DNA of 64,000 bases from Bacteroidota bacterium (GTDB lineage: Bacteria; Bacteroidota; Bacteroidia; Chitinophagales; Chitinophagaceae), in contig JABDGU010000002.1 of assembly GCA_013285905.1 (NCBI GenBank), forward strand, positions 1-64,000, written 5' to 3'. A program made the position numbers and the translations under genes. The notes under the pieces were generated by a model. The model saw only the letters and a program-made list of their open reading frames with translations. It had not been told where the DNA came from and searched no databases. Below, in pieces: positions 51,201 through 60,600 of this stretch. Within the stretch, counting starts at the first letter, position 1. Each line of letters starts with the position of its first letter.

Positions 51201-54200
51201 ATGAAAAGTTTTACCCCACAAGTTTTAAGGAATTATTTTTTCCTGTGTATTGCATTACTGCCACTTGTAGCGAATGCGCAAACTTATTGTACGCCCAACT
51301 CCTATTATGGGGATTATTATGGCTCGTCACATGATTTTTCATTTACAATGTCAGGTGGTTTGTCGAATATCAACTGGACGCCCGGCTCAACCACCCCAAA
51401 TGGTTTGCCGGGTATGCTTAGCTATGATGGCTCGCACACAAGCAGCGCTTATTATGGTACCCACGCTGGTGAGGGTTATCTTTATGTAACCACCACGCAA
51501 GAAGTAGTTACCCCCGGCACTACGCTGACCTGGAGCCTGCTGACAAATGCCGATATCGGTACTTATTATGGCCCATTGATACATTCGTTCAGTATAGACT
51601 GGAACGGTAACGGAAATTTTACTGACGCCGGTGAAAATGTGTTTGTCAATACAACCCAAACAACCAGTTCGGTTGTGTTCTCGGGCAGCATTACAGTGCC
51701 TCCCGCCACAGCTATCGGCCTGAAGCGTTTACGTTTAATGTCAAGCTATTATTATTATGGCACCCCGGGTACTTGCTGGTCTTATTCCACTAATTCGGCT
51801 TATGCCACTACGTGGATAGATTTTAATTTTATAGTTACGGGCCCTTGCGGCGCTGCGCCCAGTGCTCTTTCTGTAACATCCGCTCCATTAAGCCAGCCCA
51901 TTTGTACAGGTGCTACAGCTACTATTTCGGCCAGCGACCCCAATTTTTTCACCGGCCTTGTTACTAAATGGCAACAATCCTTATCGGCTTCAGGCCCCTG
52001 GACCAATGTGCCATCCGGCCCTAGCGGCGGACAAAATGTGAACGGTCTTGTTTTTACCACACCGGCCTTAGTTGATACTACTTATTTCAGAGTAATTGAT
52101 TCCTGCACTATTACCCAACAGAACTCTGCCGGCTCGGGTGTTTACGCTGTTCCCATAGTGAGGTATAATATACCTTACCTGGAAACATTTAACACCACTG
52201 CGAATAATACGGTGCCGACATGTTATGTGTTTAATGATAATTACGGTACTAATTTCACAGTGCAAAGCGGGCTTCAGTCTGCAGACGGTTCCACTACGAA
52301 TACGGCGATGTATGCGAATGATCCGGCGACTAATACAACAGGTAAAAATGACTTCTTTACCTTACCCGGTTTAAAGCTTACTGCAAATACACTATATGCG
52401 ATCCGATTTAAGTACGCGAGGGGAAGGAGTAACCCTGCTACAAATACAGGCAACCTTTACCCGGAACATTTACAATTGTTTGTAAACAATTATCAACCAC
52501 AATTTGTTGTTGCGAATGTTACCGGCGGCAATAATCTTTTCGATCAGACAATAAGTTTCAATAACCTAGCTGATACAACCGTTTATTTTACGCCCCTGAC
52601 TACGGGAGGCTATTATTTTTCATGGTATTCCAATACAGCACATCCAAGTACGGCCAATACCGCAGGCGGTGTAGTAATAGTTGACAGTGTGTATGTAGGC
52701 CTGGGAACCTGCGTAGCTCCAGCTATTGTAAATCAACCGGCTGCTACACAGTCCGGCTGCGTTGGTACATCAACAACTTTTTCGGTGGTTAGCAGCGGAA
52801 CCGGAAATAATTACCAATGGCAATATAATGGTTCTGCTATAACCGGCGCCACCGGCAAAAGCTATACGATTGCCAATACAACTGTGGCTAATGCAGGCAC
52901 TTATACCTGTGTTATTACCAACCCCTGCGGCACTGTTACCACTACTAATGATGTGCTGAGCGTATTTGCATTACCTACTAATGCCATAACGCCGTCTGCG
53001 GCCGTTACGATCTGTTCTGCAAGTGGTTATATGCTTACTGCTAACACCAATGCGGTTTCCCCGGTTTACCAGTGGAAACTGAACGGAACTACTATAGGCA
53101 CAGGCTCAACGTATACGCCTACTCTTTCCGGTTTATACACTGTTGTTGTTACGGATGTAAACAATTGTTCACAATTGTCAGCTAATACGGATACGATCAC
53201 TGTAAATGCGTCTCCGACTGCGTCTATCAGCCCAAGCGGTTCTACCGTGTTTTGCACCGGCAGCAGCGTAACTTTATTCGGGCCTACCGGCTCGGGTCTC
53301 AGTTATCAATGGTATAATGGCACCGCAATACCTGGTGCCACCACATCATCTTATGTTGCCAGCACTAACGGCAACTATACTATCAAGGTTTCTAACTCAA
53401 ACTGTACCTTAACTTCGCCTGTGCAGACAGTAAGTGTAAATTCCCCGCCATTGGCCAATATCATTGCCTCCGGCCCAACTACTATTTGCCAGGGTAATAA
53501 TGTAGTCTTATCAGCTTCAACCGGTGCAGGTTATACCTATACATGGAGATTGAATGGTTCACCAACTGCCATTTCAAGTGCCAACGATACTATTACAGCC
53601 GCAGGGAGTTATTCTGTTGTTACAGCTATCGGCTCCTGCACCACGACGTCGACTGATGTTGTTGTGAACCTAAACGCCGCTCCGAACGCTACAGTTAGCC
53701 CATCAGGCACAGTTAGTGTTTGCACGGGTGGCAGTGTGGTTTTATCTATTCCCCCAGTTGCCGGCAATACGTATCAATGGCAATATGAGGGTTTTGCCAA
53801 TGGCATTACAACCCCCAATGATACGGTTACTGTGGCCGGCGACATTCGCCTGCTGGTAACCAATAGTTTGGGATGTTCTGCACTGTCGGGCATCACCACT
53901 ATTAATATTGTACCCTTACCTGTTGACACCATAACACCGAGTGCCCCCGCCGTGTGTTCAGGTTCTAATGTGACTCTGAATGCCAATACCGGTACGGGTC
54001 TCAGCTATCAGTGGATAGTGAATGGCAACGTAATAGCCGGCGCAACAGGCGCGTCTTACACAGACCTGCCCCTTGTTAATACTCCTTACCAGGTTGTTGA
54101 AACCAATTCAACAGGCTGTGTGGATACTTCGATAGCTACAACGATCACGGTAAATGCCTTACCGGCATCTGCCATTACGCCGGCCGGAAATCTTTCAGTC

Positions 54201-55856
54201 TGTACGGGTGGAAGTGTGGTATTGAATGCGAATGGCGGTGCGACCAATTACCAATGGCAGTTAAACGGCGTGAATATAGCCGGCGCCGGCGCCAGTGGTC
54301 CTTCTGCTACCTTCTATACTGCAGCGGCAGCGGGCAACTATACTGTTCTTGAAACGAATGCTGCAAATTGCTCAGCTATATCGGCGGCAAAAACAGTTGT
54401 TGTAAACAGTAACCCTACTGTGACCGTAACATCAAACGGACCAACGACATTCTGCCCCGGTGGCAGTGTAATATTAACGGCAACGACTGTACCTGCACCT
54501 CCGGGTTATACCTACAAATGGCTTAATGGTACTACTGTTGTCGGAACAAGTTCTACTTTCGCAGTAAGTTCAGGTGGCAGTTTCAGGGTTGTAGTTACCA
54601 AGACATTGCCGGCCGGTTGCTTTGATACCTCTTCTGTGGTAGCAGTTACTCTTTTCCAGGCACCAAGTAATATTATTGCACCTGCAGGACCTACTACTTT
54701 CTGCGAGGGAGCAAGTGTGGTATTGAATACGGCTATAGTTGCCGGGATCAATTACCAATGGTTATGGGATGGCATAAATATTACCGGCGCTACCTCGTCT
54801 TCTTATACAGCAACAACAACAGGGAGCTATACTGTAACTGTATCGAATGCGGCTTGCTCCAGCACTACAGCCCCTGTGGCGGTAACTGCGAACCCGTTAC
54901 CAACCGCAACAGTAAGCGCTTCCGGGCCTACAACATTCTGCTCCAATGAAAGCCTTACTTTGAATGCCGGCAGCGGTGTTGGATACACATATCAATGGCA
55001 ACGTGCAGGCATTAATGTAAACGGCGCAGGTGCAACTGCCGCGTCCTATACTACCGTCGTTTCCGGCGCATATTCTGTTTTGGTTACAGACGCAAATGGC
55101 TGCAGTGCTTCATCTACACCAACTGTTAATGTTACGGTTAACCCGGCACCAAGCGTTACAGCCACTATCGCAGGTTCAGCTGTATTATGCCAGGGTGATA
55201 CCGTGCATTTATACGCAAATTCCGGCAGCACTACGGGCCTTTCCTACCAATGGCAGATGAACAGTGTGAATTTGCCGGGCGCACTATCCGCTTCTTACTA
55301 CAGCACTATTGTTGGGGCTTACGATATGGACGTGATAGCAAAGAGTGCCAATGGCTGTTATGATACATCAGCGCCTGTAAGTGTTACTATCAATGCAAAA
55401 CCGGTTCCGGTTATTTTAGCTGCAGGTAATGTTTTGGGTACATCTTTATATAACAGTTACCAGTGGTACCTTAACGGTGTTGCAATACCGGGCGCCACAG
55501 GCGAGAACTATATAGCTACACAAACAGGTAATTATACAGTGTTTGTTGTTGACAATAATAATTGTTCAGCAATATCACAGGAGTTTGATCTGTCGGACCT
55601 CAGTGTAAATGGTGTGAACTATAACAGCGACATCGTTAAGATCTATCCTAACCCTGCCACATCTGTAATACATATTGATGCACCGATGAAGGTGGATGTA
55701 AGGATCAGGAGTATAGAAGGCAGGGACGTATTGGAAGGAAAGGGTGTAAAGGATATGGACATCAGCAAATTGCCCGATGCTGTGTATATGATCATTGTGA
55801 GCGACGCATCAGGTGCTGTTATCAAATATGAGAAATTGGTTAAAACCGGTTTGTAA
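51201..55856 (+). CDS. Giant surface protein: GEVED-like domain, about 12 Ig-like repeats, type IX sorting domain
   Basis: 1551 residues. A signal peptide (residues 1-27, ending VANAQ) is followed by a GEVED-like domain (about 28-215) with the hallmark SIDWNGNGNFTDAGENVF and a following KRLRLMSSY segment. The bulk (about 530-1465) is about 12 Ig-like repeats of roughly 80 residues, each with SYQW...NG..I.GAT..SY......G.YTV and a Cys in the next start (TICxGxSVxLxA). The C-terminal 80 residues (VKIYPNPATSVIHIDAPM...AVYMIIVSD...IKYEKLVKTGL) form a type IX (type A) sorting domain, so the protein should be exported by the type IX system and attached to the surface. It resembles adhesins; the ligand is unknown. 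A strong terminator follows. Confidence 0.85.
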   Translation: MKSFTPQVLRNYFFLCIALLPLVANAQTYCTPNSYYGDYYGSSHDFSFTMSGGLSNINWTPGSTTPNGLPGMLSYDGSHTSSAYYGTHAGEGYLYVTTTQEVVTPGTTLTWSLLTNADIGTYYGPLIHSFSIDWNGNGNFTDAGENVFVNTTQTTSSVVFSGSITVPPATAIGLKRLRLMSSYYYYGTPGTCWSYSTNSAYATTWIDFNFIVTGPCGAAPSALSVTSAPLSQPICTGATATISASDPNFFTGLVTKWQQSLSASGPWTNVPSGPSGGQNVNGLVFTTPALVDTTYFRVIDSCTITQQNSAGSGVYAVPIVRYNIPYLETFNTTANNTVPTCYVFNDNYGTNFTVQSGLQSADGSTTNTAMYANDPATNTTGKNDFFTLPGLKLTANTLYAIRFKYARGRSNPATNTGNLYPEHLQLFVNNYQPQFVVANVTGGNNLFDQTISFNNLADTTVYFTPLTTGGYYFSWYSNTAHPSTANTAGGVVIVDSVYVGLGTCVAPAIVNQPAATQSGCVGTSTTFSVVSSGTGNNYQWQYNGSAITGATGKSYTIANTTVANAGTYTCVITNPCGTVTTTNDVLSVFALPTNAITPSAAVTICSASGYMLTANTNAVSPVYQWKLNGTTIGTGSTYTPTLSGLYTVVVTDVNNCSQLSANTDTITVNASPTASISPSGSTVFCTGSSVTLFGPTGSGLSYQWYNGTAIPGATTSSYVASTNGNYTIKVSNSNCTLTSPVQTVSVNSPPLANIIASGPTTICQGNNVVLSASTGAGYTYTWRLNGSPTAISSANDTITAAGSYSVVTAIGSCTTTSTDVVVNLNAAPNATVSPSGTVSVCTGGSVVLSIPPVAGNTYQWQYEGFANGITTPNDTVTVAGDIRLLVTNSLGCSALSGITTINIVPLPVDTITPSAPAVCSGSNVTLNANTGTGLSYQWIVNGNVIAGATGASYTDLPLVNTPYQVVETNSTGCVDTSIATTITVNALPASAITPAGNLSVCTGGSVVLNANGGATNYQWQLNGVNIAGAGASGPSATFYTAAAAGNYTVLETNAANCSAISAAKTVVVNSNPTVTVTSNGPTTFCPGGSVILTATTVPAPPGYTYKWLNGTTVVGTSSTFAVSSGGSFRVVVTKTLPAGCFDTSSVVAVTLFQAPSNIIAPAGPTTFCEGASVVLNTAIVAGINYQWLWDGINITGATSSSYTATTTGSYTVTVSNAACSSTTAPVAVTANPLPTATVSASGPTTFCSNESLTLNAGSGVGYTYQWQRAGINVNGAGATAASYTTVVSGAYSVLVTDANGCSASSTPTVNVTVNPAPSVTATIAGSAVLCQGDTVHLYANSGSTTGLSYQWQMNSVNLPGALSASYYSTIVGAYDMDVIAKSANGCYDTSAPVSVTINAKPVPVILAAGNVLGTSLYNSYQWYLNGVAIPGATGENYIATQTGNYTVFVVDNNNCSAISQEFDLSDLSVNGVNYNSDIVKIYPNPATSVIHIDAPMKVDVRIRSIEGRDVLEGKGVKDMDISKLPDAVYMIIVSDASGAVIKYEKLVKTGL

Positions 55857-55870
55857 ATAAAGCTTTTCTA

Positions 55871-55911
55871 AAAAAAATGTTGCCCCAAATTATTTGGGGC
55901 AACATTTTTTT
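55871..55911. terminator. Intrinsic terminator, bidirectional-looking
   Basis: AAAAAAATGTTGCCCCAAA (55871-55889), loop TTA, and its exact complement (55893-55911) ending in a T-run. It follows the stop of the first giant gene by 14 bases. Confidence 0.9.
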
Positions 55912-55972
55912 GTGCCTGTATGAATAAAAACAAAGGGTCCTTTTGTTACTTTTATATTTCTTTACGTGCATC

Positions 55973-57481
55973 ATGTTTAAAGAATTCATACTCCTCTTAT
56001 TTTTTACTGTTTTAGTTCAGCATGGGGCTGCCCAGGTAGTTCCGGCTGAGGGCAGTTTGTTAAATTACAGGCTTGCAGGCTTCTCTGTTGCCGGCAAAGA
56101 ACAAATAAGTGAGTGCAGATTTGAAATTGCGGACGGGGATTATTCCACGGAAGACTCGTTTAACGGTCACCTTATTAAAACTGTTACGAGCAAAAGGAAA
56201 AGGGCCATCATTGAACTGCCCTGGTGGTCGCATGCGTATACCTGGAGGGCTGTTTATAAGAGAAAGGACCTAAAAACAGTGCAGAGCCGGTTATACCATT
56301 TCAATACGGATTACAGCCCCGATGCAGATACAGATAGCATTCGTCTCCGGATCATTCAGCCGGCATCGAAATATAAGGATGCTTATGTTTTCCTGGACGA
56401 GAACAGGGCTCTTTACAATATGCGGGGTGAGCCGGTATGGTTCATGCCTAAGAAATTTACGGAAGGTGATAAGCGCCCGCGCGATCTTAAAGTATCCTCA
56501 AAAGGTACTATTACTTTTTTGATCTCGACCGAAGCTTATGGAATAAACTACAACGGGGATGTATTATGGAAGGGCCCGGACAATAAAGACCTGAGCGATA
56601 AGTATGGGCAAAGCTTTCATCATGACCTGACACAACTCTCCAATGGCCATTATATGGTTTTGGGCGATGAAGCCATATCTATGTATCCGCTGCTTGAGGA
56701 CTTTAAAGCCGGTAAACTGAAAAATTGCAGTTGCGATGATGTGAAGAGAAAAGTAATGGAAAAAAGCCCCGCAGCATCACCTGCGCGTTTCGGAACGGTG
56801 ATAGAATATGATAAGAATGGCAAGATAGTGTGGTCCTGGCGTTCTTTTTGTTATTTTATTAAATCAGACATTATCAATTACGGAGCTAAGGGTCCCTTAG
56901 ATCTGGGGGATCTCCACGAAAATTCATTTTACTTCGATGAAAGCGCTAAATGTCTGTATGTAGGTTTCAGGCGCATCAGCAGGATATTGAAGATAAAATA
57001 TCCTGAAGGGAAAGTGACAGGGGTTTATGGCGAGATATTCAGAGATGGTGAATCGCCAAAAGGCAATGGTCTATTCTGCCAGCAGCATAGTGTAAAGCAC
57101 TCTGAAAAAGGTTACTTATTATTGTATAATAATAATCTTTGCGATTCTGTGATGCCAAGTATCATGATGCTCCGGGAGCCTTCTTTACCGAAGGAGGGTT
57201 TGAAAAAAATATGGGAGTATACTTGTACCATGGAGGCAGACTTACCAAAACAATTTCACCAGGGAGGCAATATTATTGAATTGCCGGGCAATTCTTTTTT
57301 TGTTAGCATGGGCAGCCCTTACAGCAAAGTATTTATTGTAGGTATGGATAAGAAAATAGTGTGGAGTGCATTGCCCGAAAAGTGGGACAATGCAGCTAAA
57401 AAGTGGTTGATACTGCCGGAATACAGGGCGAGTATTATTGTAAATAGAAATGACATTGAAAGAATGGTATTGCCATTTTGA
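55973..57481 (+). CDS. Arylsulfate sulfotransferase-like secreted protein, paralogue 5
   Basis: 502 residues from the chosen start (MFKEFILLLFFTVLVQHGAAQ, a clean signal peptide); a start 10 codons upstream only lengthens the leader. It has the sandwich domain VVPAEGSLLNYRLAGFSV and propeller as in the others. Active-site pattern: His216-His217 (FHHDL, Asp instead of Glu), His315 (LHENSFYFDE), Arg337, His372 (QQHS). The loop between the first two His is the longest of the five and holds a Cys pair (KNCSCDD). It is separated from the four-gene array by the first giant gene and precedes the second giant gene by 212 bases. That spacing suggests a second, smaller copy of an enzyme-plus-adhesin unit. 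Confidence 0.75.
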   Translation: MFKEFILLLFFTVLVQHGAAQVVPAEGSLLNYRLAGFSVAGKEQISECRFEIADGDYSTEDSFNGHLIKTVTSKRKRAIIELPWWSHAYTWRAVYKRKDLKTVQSRLYHFNTDYSPDADTDSIRLRIIQPASKYKDAYVFLDENRALYNMRGEPVWFMPKKFTEGDKRPRDLKVSSKGTITFLISTEAYGINYNGDVLWKGPDNKDLSDKYGQSFHHDLTQLSNGHYMVLGDEAISMYPLLEDFKAGKLKNCSCDDVKRKVMEKSPAASPARFGTVIEYDKNGKIVWSWRSFCYFIKSDIINYGAKGPLDLGDLHENSFYFDESAKCLYVGFRRISRILKIKYPEGKVTGVYGEIFRDGESPKGNGLFCQQHSVKHSEKGYLLLYNNNLCDSVMPSIMMLREPSLPKEGLKKIWEYTCTMEADLPKQFHQGGNIIELPGNSFFVSMGSPYSKVFIVGMDKKIVWSALPEKWDNAAKKWLILPEYRASIIVNRNDIERMVLPF

Positions 57482-57693
57482 GCGTTAAAAACTAAAAGCC
57501 AATAAGATAGATAGAGATGCAGATTTTCTCACTTCTTTTACATGTATTATATGTTAATATTATTGTGAAATGCTTTATAAAATAAAATATTCATTTGCGT
57601 TTTGTTGATTTTTTAAAAAATATTGATAATCTTAATTGAATTCCTTAAATTGCTTAGCAAATATTTAATAGCTTCAAAAAAATATACAGTGTT

Positions 57694-60600
57694 ATGAACA
57701 AATTTACTCATTCGATTAGGGTTTATGTTAGTATAGCAATATTGGCCTTATTTGCTGCCAATGCGCGTGCGCAGACGTATTGCATACCGCATTCCTATTA
57801 TGGAGGTGATGGCGGCTCTATGCAGTACACAGCATTTTCTACTACCGGTGGTGTACAAAACATTACTTATAACCCGGGTGCAGCGAACATTCCCAATAAT
57901 TTCAGTGCGCCTAGTTATTACAACAATGCGTCTGAGGGTTATAGCTATGTTACCACTACACAGGCGGTAGCGGCTCCCGGCACTGCCATGACGTTTACGA
58001 TCCATACCAGTTCTACATACAGTATGTATTATTTTATTTGGGTTGATTGGAACGGAACAGGCTCGTTTACCCAGGCAGGTGATACGATACAAGGTAAGGC
58101 TTACACTTTGGGTACCGGTTCAGGTACAAATATTAACATTACCGGGAGTTTTACAGTGCCGGGAACTGCTTCACCGGGCGTAAAACGTTTGCGCATATCA
58201 GCTAGTTATGTTGACGCTACTTTTTATCCCATGCCGGCTCCTTGTCTTACTTATACATCTGCAAATGAGTGCTATTATATGGTTTGGACAGATTTTAATT
58301 TTATTGTTCAGGCGCCTTGCAGCGTTACACCTATAGCTTGCAGTATAACAAACAACGCGGCAGGAACTTTATGTGCAGGTACACAATTGGCGCTCATCGG
58401 TTCCGACCCTAATACAGCGTTTACAGGTATCAGCTATCAATGGCAAAGTGCTACAAGCGCCACAGGCCCCTGGACAAATGTACCCGGTGCCACATCTTTA
58501 AATTATACCACCCCACCTCTTCTTACAAATATTTACTATAGGGTCATAGATACTTGTAATAATATTTCTGCTGCCAGTGCAGCCAGTACGGGCTACCCTA
58601 TTGCAGTAACGGGTTATCCGATGCCTTATATTCAAAATTTTGACTCGGCAGCTGCGTCGAACGCGGGTCTTGCAAATTTTTTAATACCACATTGTATGGT
58701 GGGCAATTATAACGCTGCCACTGCCAGTACCCAAACCATTTTTTCTGAAGGTTTTGATGGAACGGCTTTCCCGCCAACAGGTTGGATCACCGGTCCCTCT
58801 AATGGAAGTAACGGTACTTGCTCAGGTGTATTTCCCCTGAAAAGGTGTGTAAGTTTTTCTTCCGGCAGTATGACGGCTCAATTTGGCTGTAGTTCGGTGG
58901 GTGTTCCGGCGTCAGGAACCACCCACAATAGCTCGGCAGGTATGATCGGCCTTAACTCCTGGTTCATTTCAAGTGGCTATTACGGGACCATTATAAGCCC
59001 GGCGATCAATATGGCCTCTTACGCGGGTGGAAGTAATTACCAACTCAGTTTTTGGGTTTATGGAGAAAGTGGTGATCCATGGAACGTATCTCTGAATACC
59101 AGCCAAAGTGCTACCGGGGCAACATCGATCGCCAGTGTTTCATCATCTACCGGGCTTGTTTGGACCCAGCACACCTATACCATACCTGCAAGCTTTTTGA
59201 ATGGTAATATGTATATTATTATTCAGGGCTACTCTAACTACGGCGATGATATATTTTTCGATGACGTATCAGTTACTTATCTACCAGTTCCCCGTACCAT
59301 GTTTATGGAAATGGGTTATAATAATACCAAATTTACTTGTGCTGATGGCACTGTATTACCTTGGTGCGTTTATGCAAACGATACCACCGGTACTACGGCA
59401 ACTAATGGCAAACTGGATTATCTCACTACGCCCGCTCTGCCTTTAGTGCAGGGTATTAATTATCGTGTGAGGTTTGGTTACGGCAGGGGCACATCTAACT
59501 GGACAAATAATACCGGTACTCCACCCAATACGGAGAACCTGTATCTTATGGCAGGTAGTAACAATCCGGGTACTGCGTCTTCTGTAAACCCCGTGGGCAA
59601 TTTCCCTAATCCCCAGATATGGAGCGGGACAGCTGCAAACAATACCTATGTTTCAACTACTTCTCTTCCCGGTGGCCCGATAATTTATTCTGCTACCAGC
59701 ACAGGACCTTATTTCTTCAGCTGGATAGATAATACACCTCATAGTGGTGCGACTACTGTTGCTAATGGTACAATTGCTTTAGACAGTATCAGGATAGACA
59801 GTGTGGGTTGCGTGCTTCCGAGTATTGTTGGTCAGCCGGCCCCGGCCACCAGCGTTTGCGCCGGTTTCCCTGCGTCATTTTCTGTAGTAGGGGCGGGATA
59901 TGGCCTGACATATCAATGGTATAGAAATGGCAGTGCGATACCTGGTGCAAGCGCCAGTTCTTATACTATCGGTGCCACTGCGCTCACTGATTCCGGACTT
60001 TATACTGTAGCTGTTATCGGAGCTTGCGGCGGGACAACGACTGTAATGTCTACTAATGATACCCTGAGAGTAGTTTCTTCTCCTCCGGCAAGTATTACCG
60101 CAGGAGGCCCTACCACTATTTGTCCGGGCAATACCGTCCCATTAAATGCTAATGTTGGTTCAGGTTATACCTACCAATGGTCAAATAATAATGGCATTAT
60201 AGCAGGTGCTACTTCACCAAGCTATTCTGCCGGCCTCGCCAGTACCTACAAAGTAACAGTGTCTGGTTCAGGGGGCTGCTATACCACATCTGCAGGTGTT
60301 ACCGTAGTTGTAAATGCTGCACCACCTGCAGTAGTTACGCCCGGCGGTTCTACAACATTATGCCAAGGCAGTTGCGTAAGTCTTTCGGCGGGTAACACGG
60401 CTTCCCAGACATATCAATGGAACATAAACGGAACTGCAATACCAGGTGCTACCGGTGTATCGTATTCTGCCTGTGTGCAAGGTACCTATACAGTTACTAT
60501 TACCAATACCAACAATGGTTGCACAGCAACATCGCCTCTGTCAGTTCCTGTAATCGTAAATCCATTACCTTCATCATTAGTTACAGGCAGCGGGGTTGAT

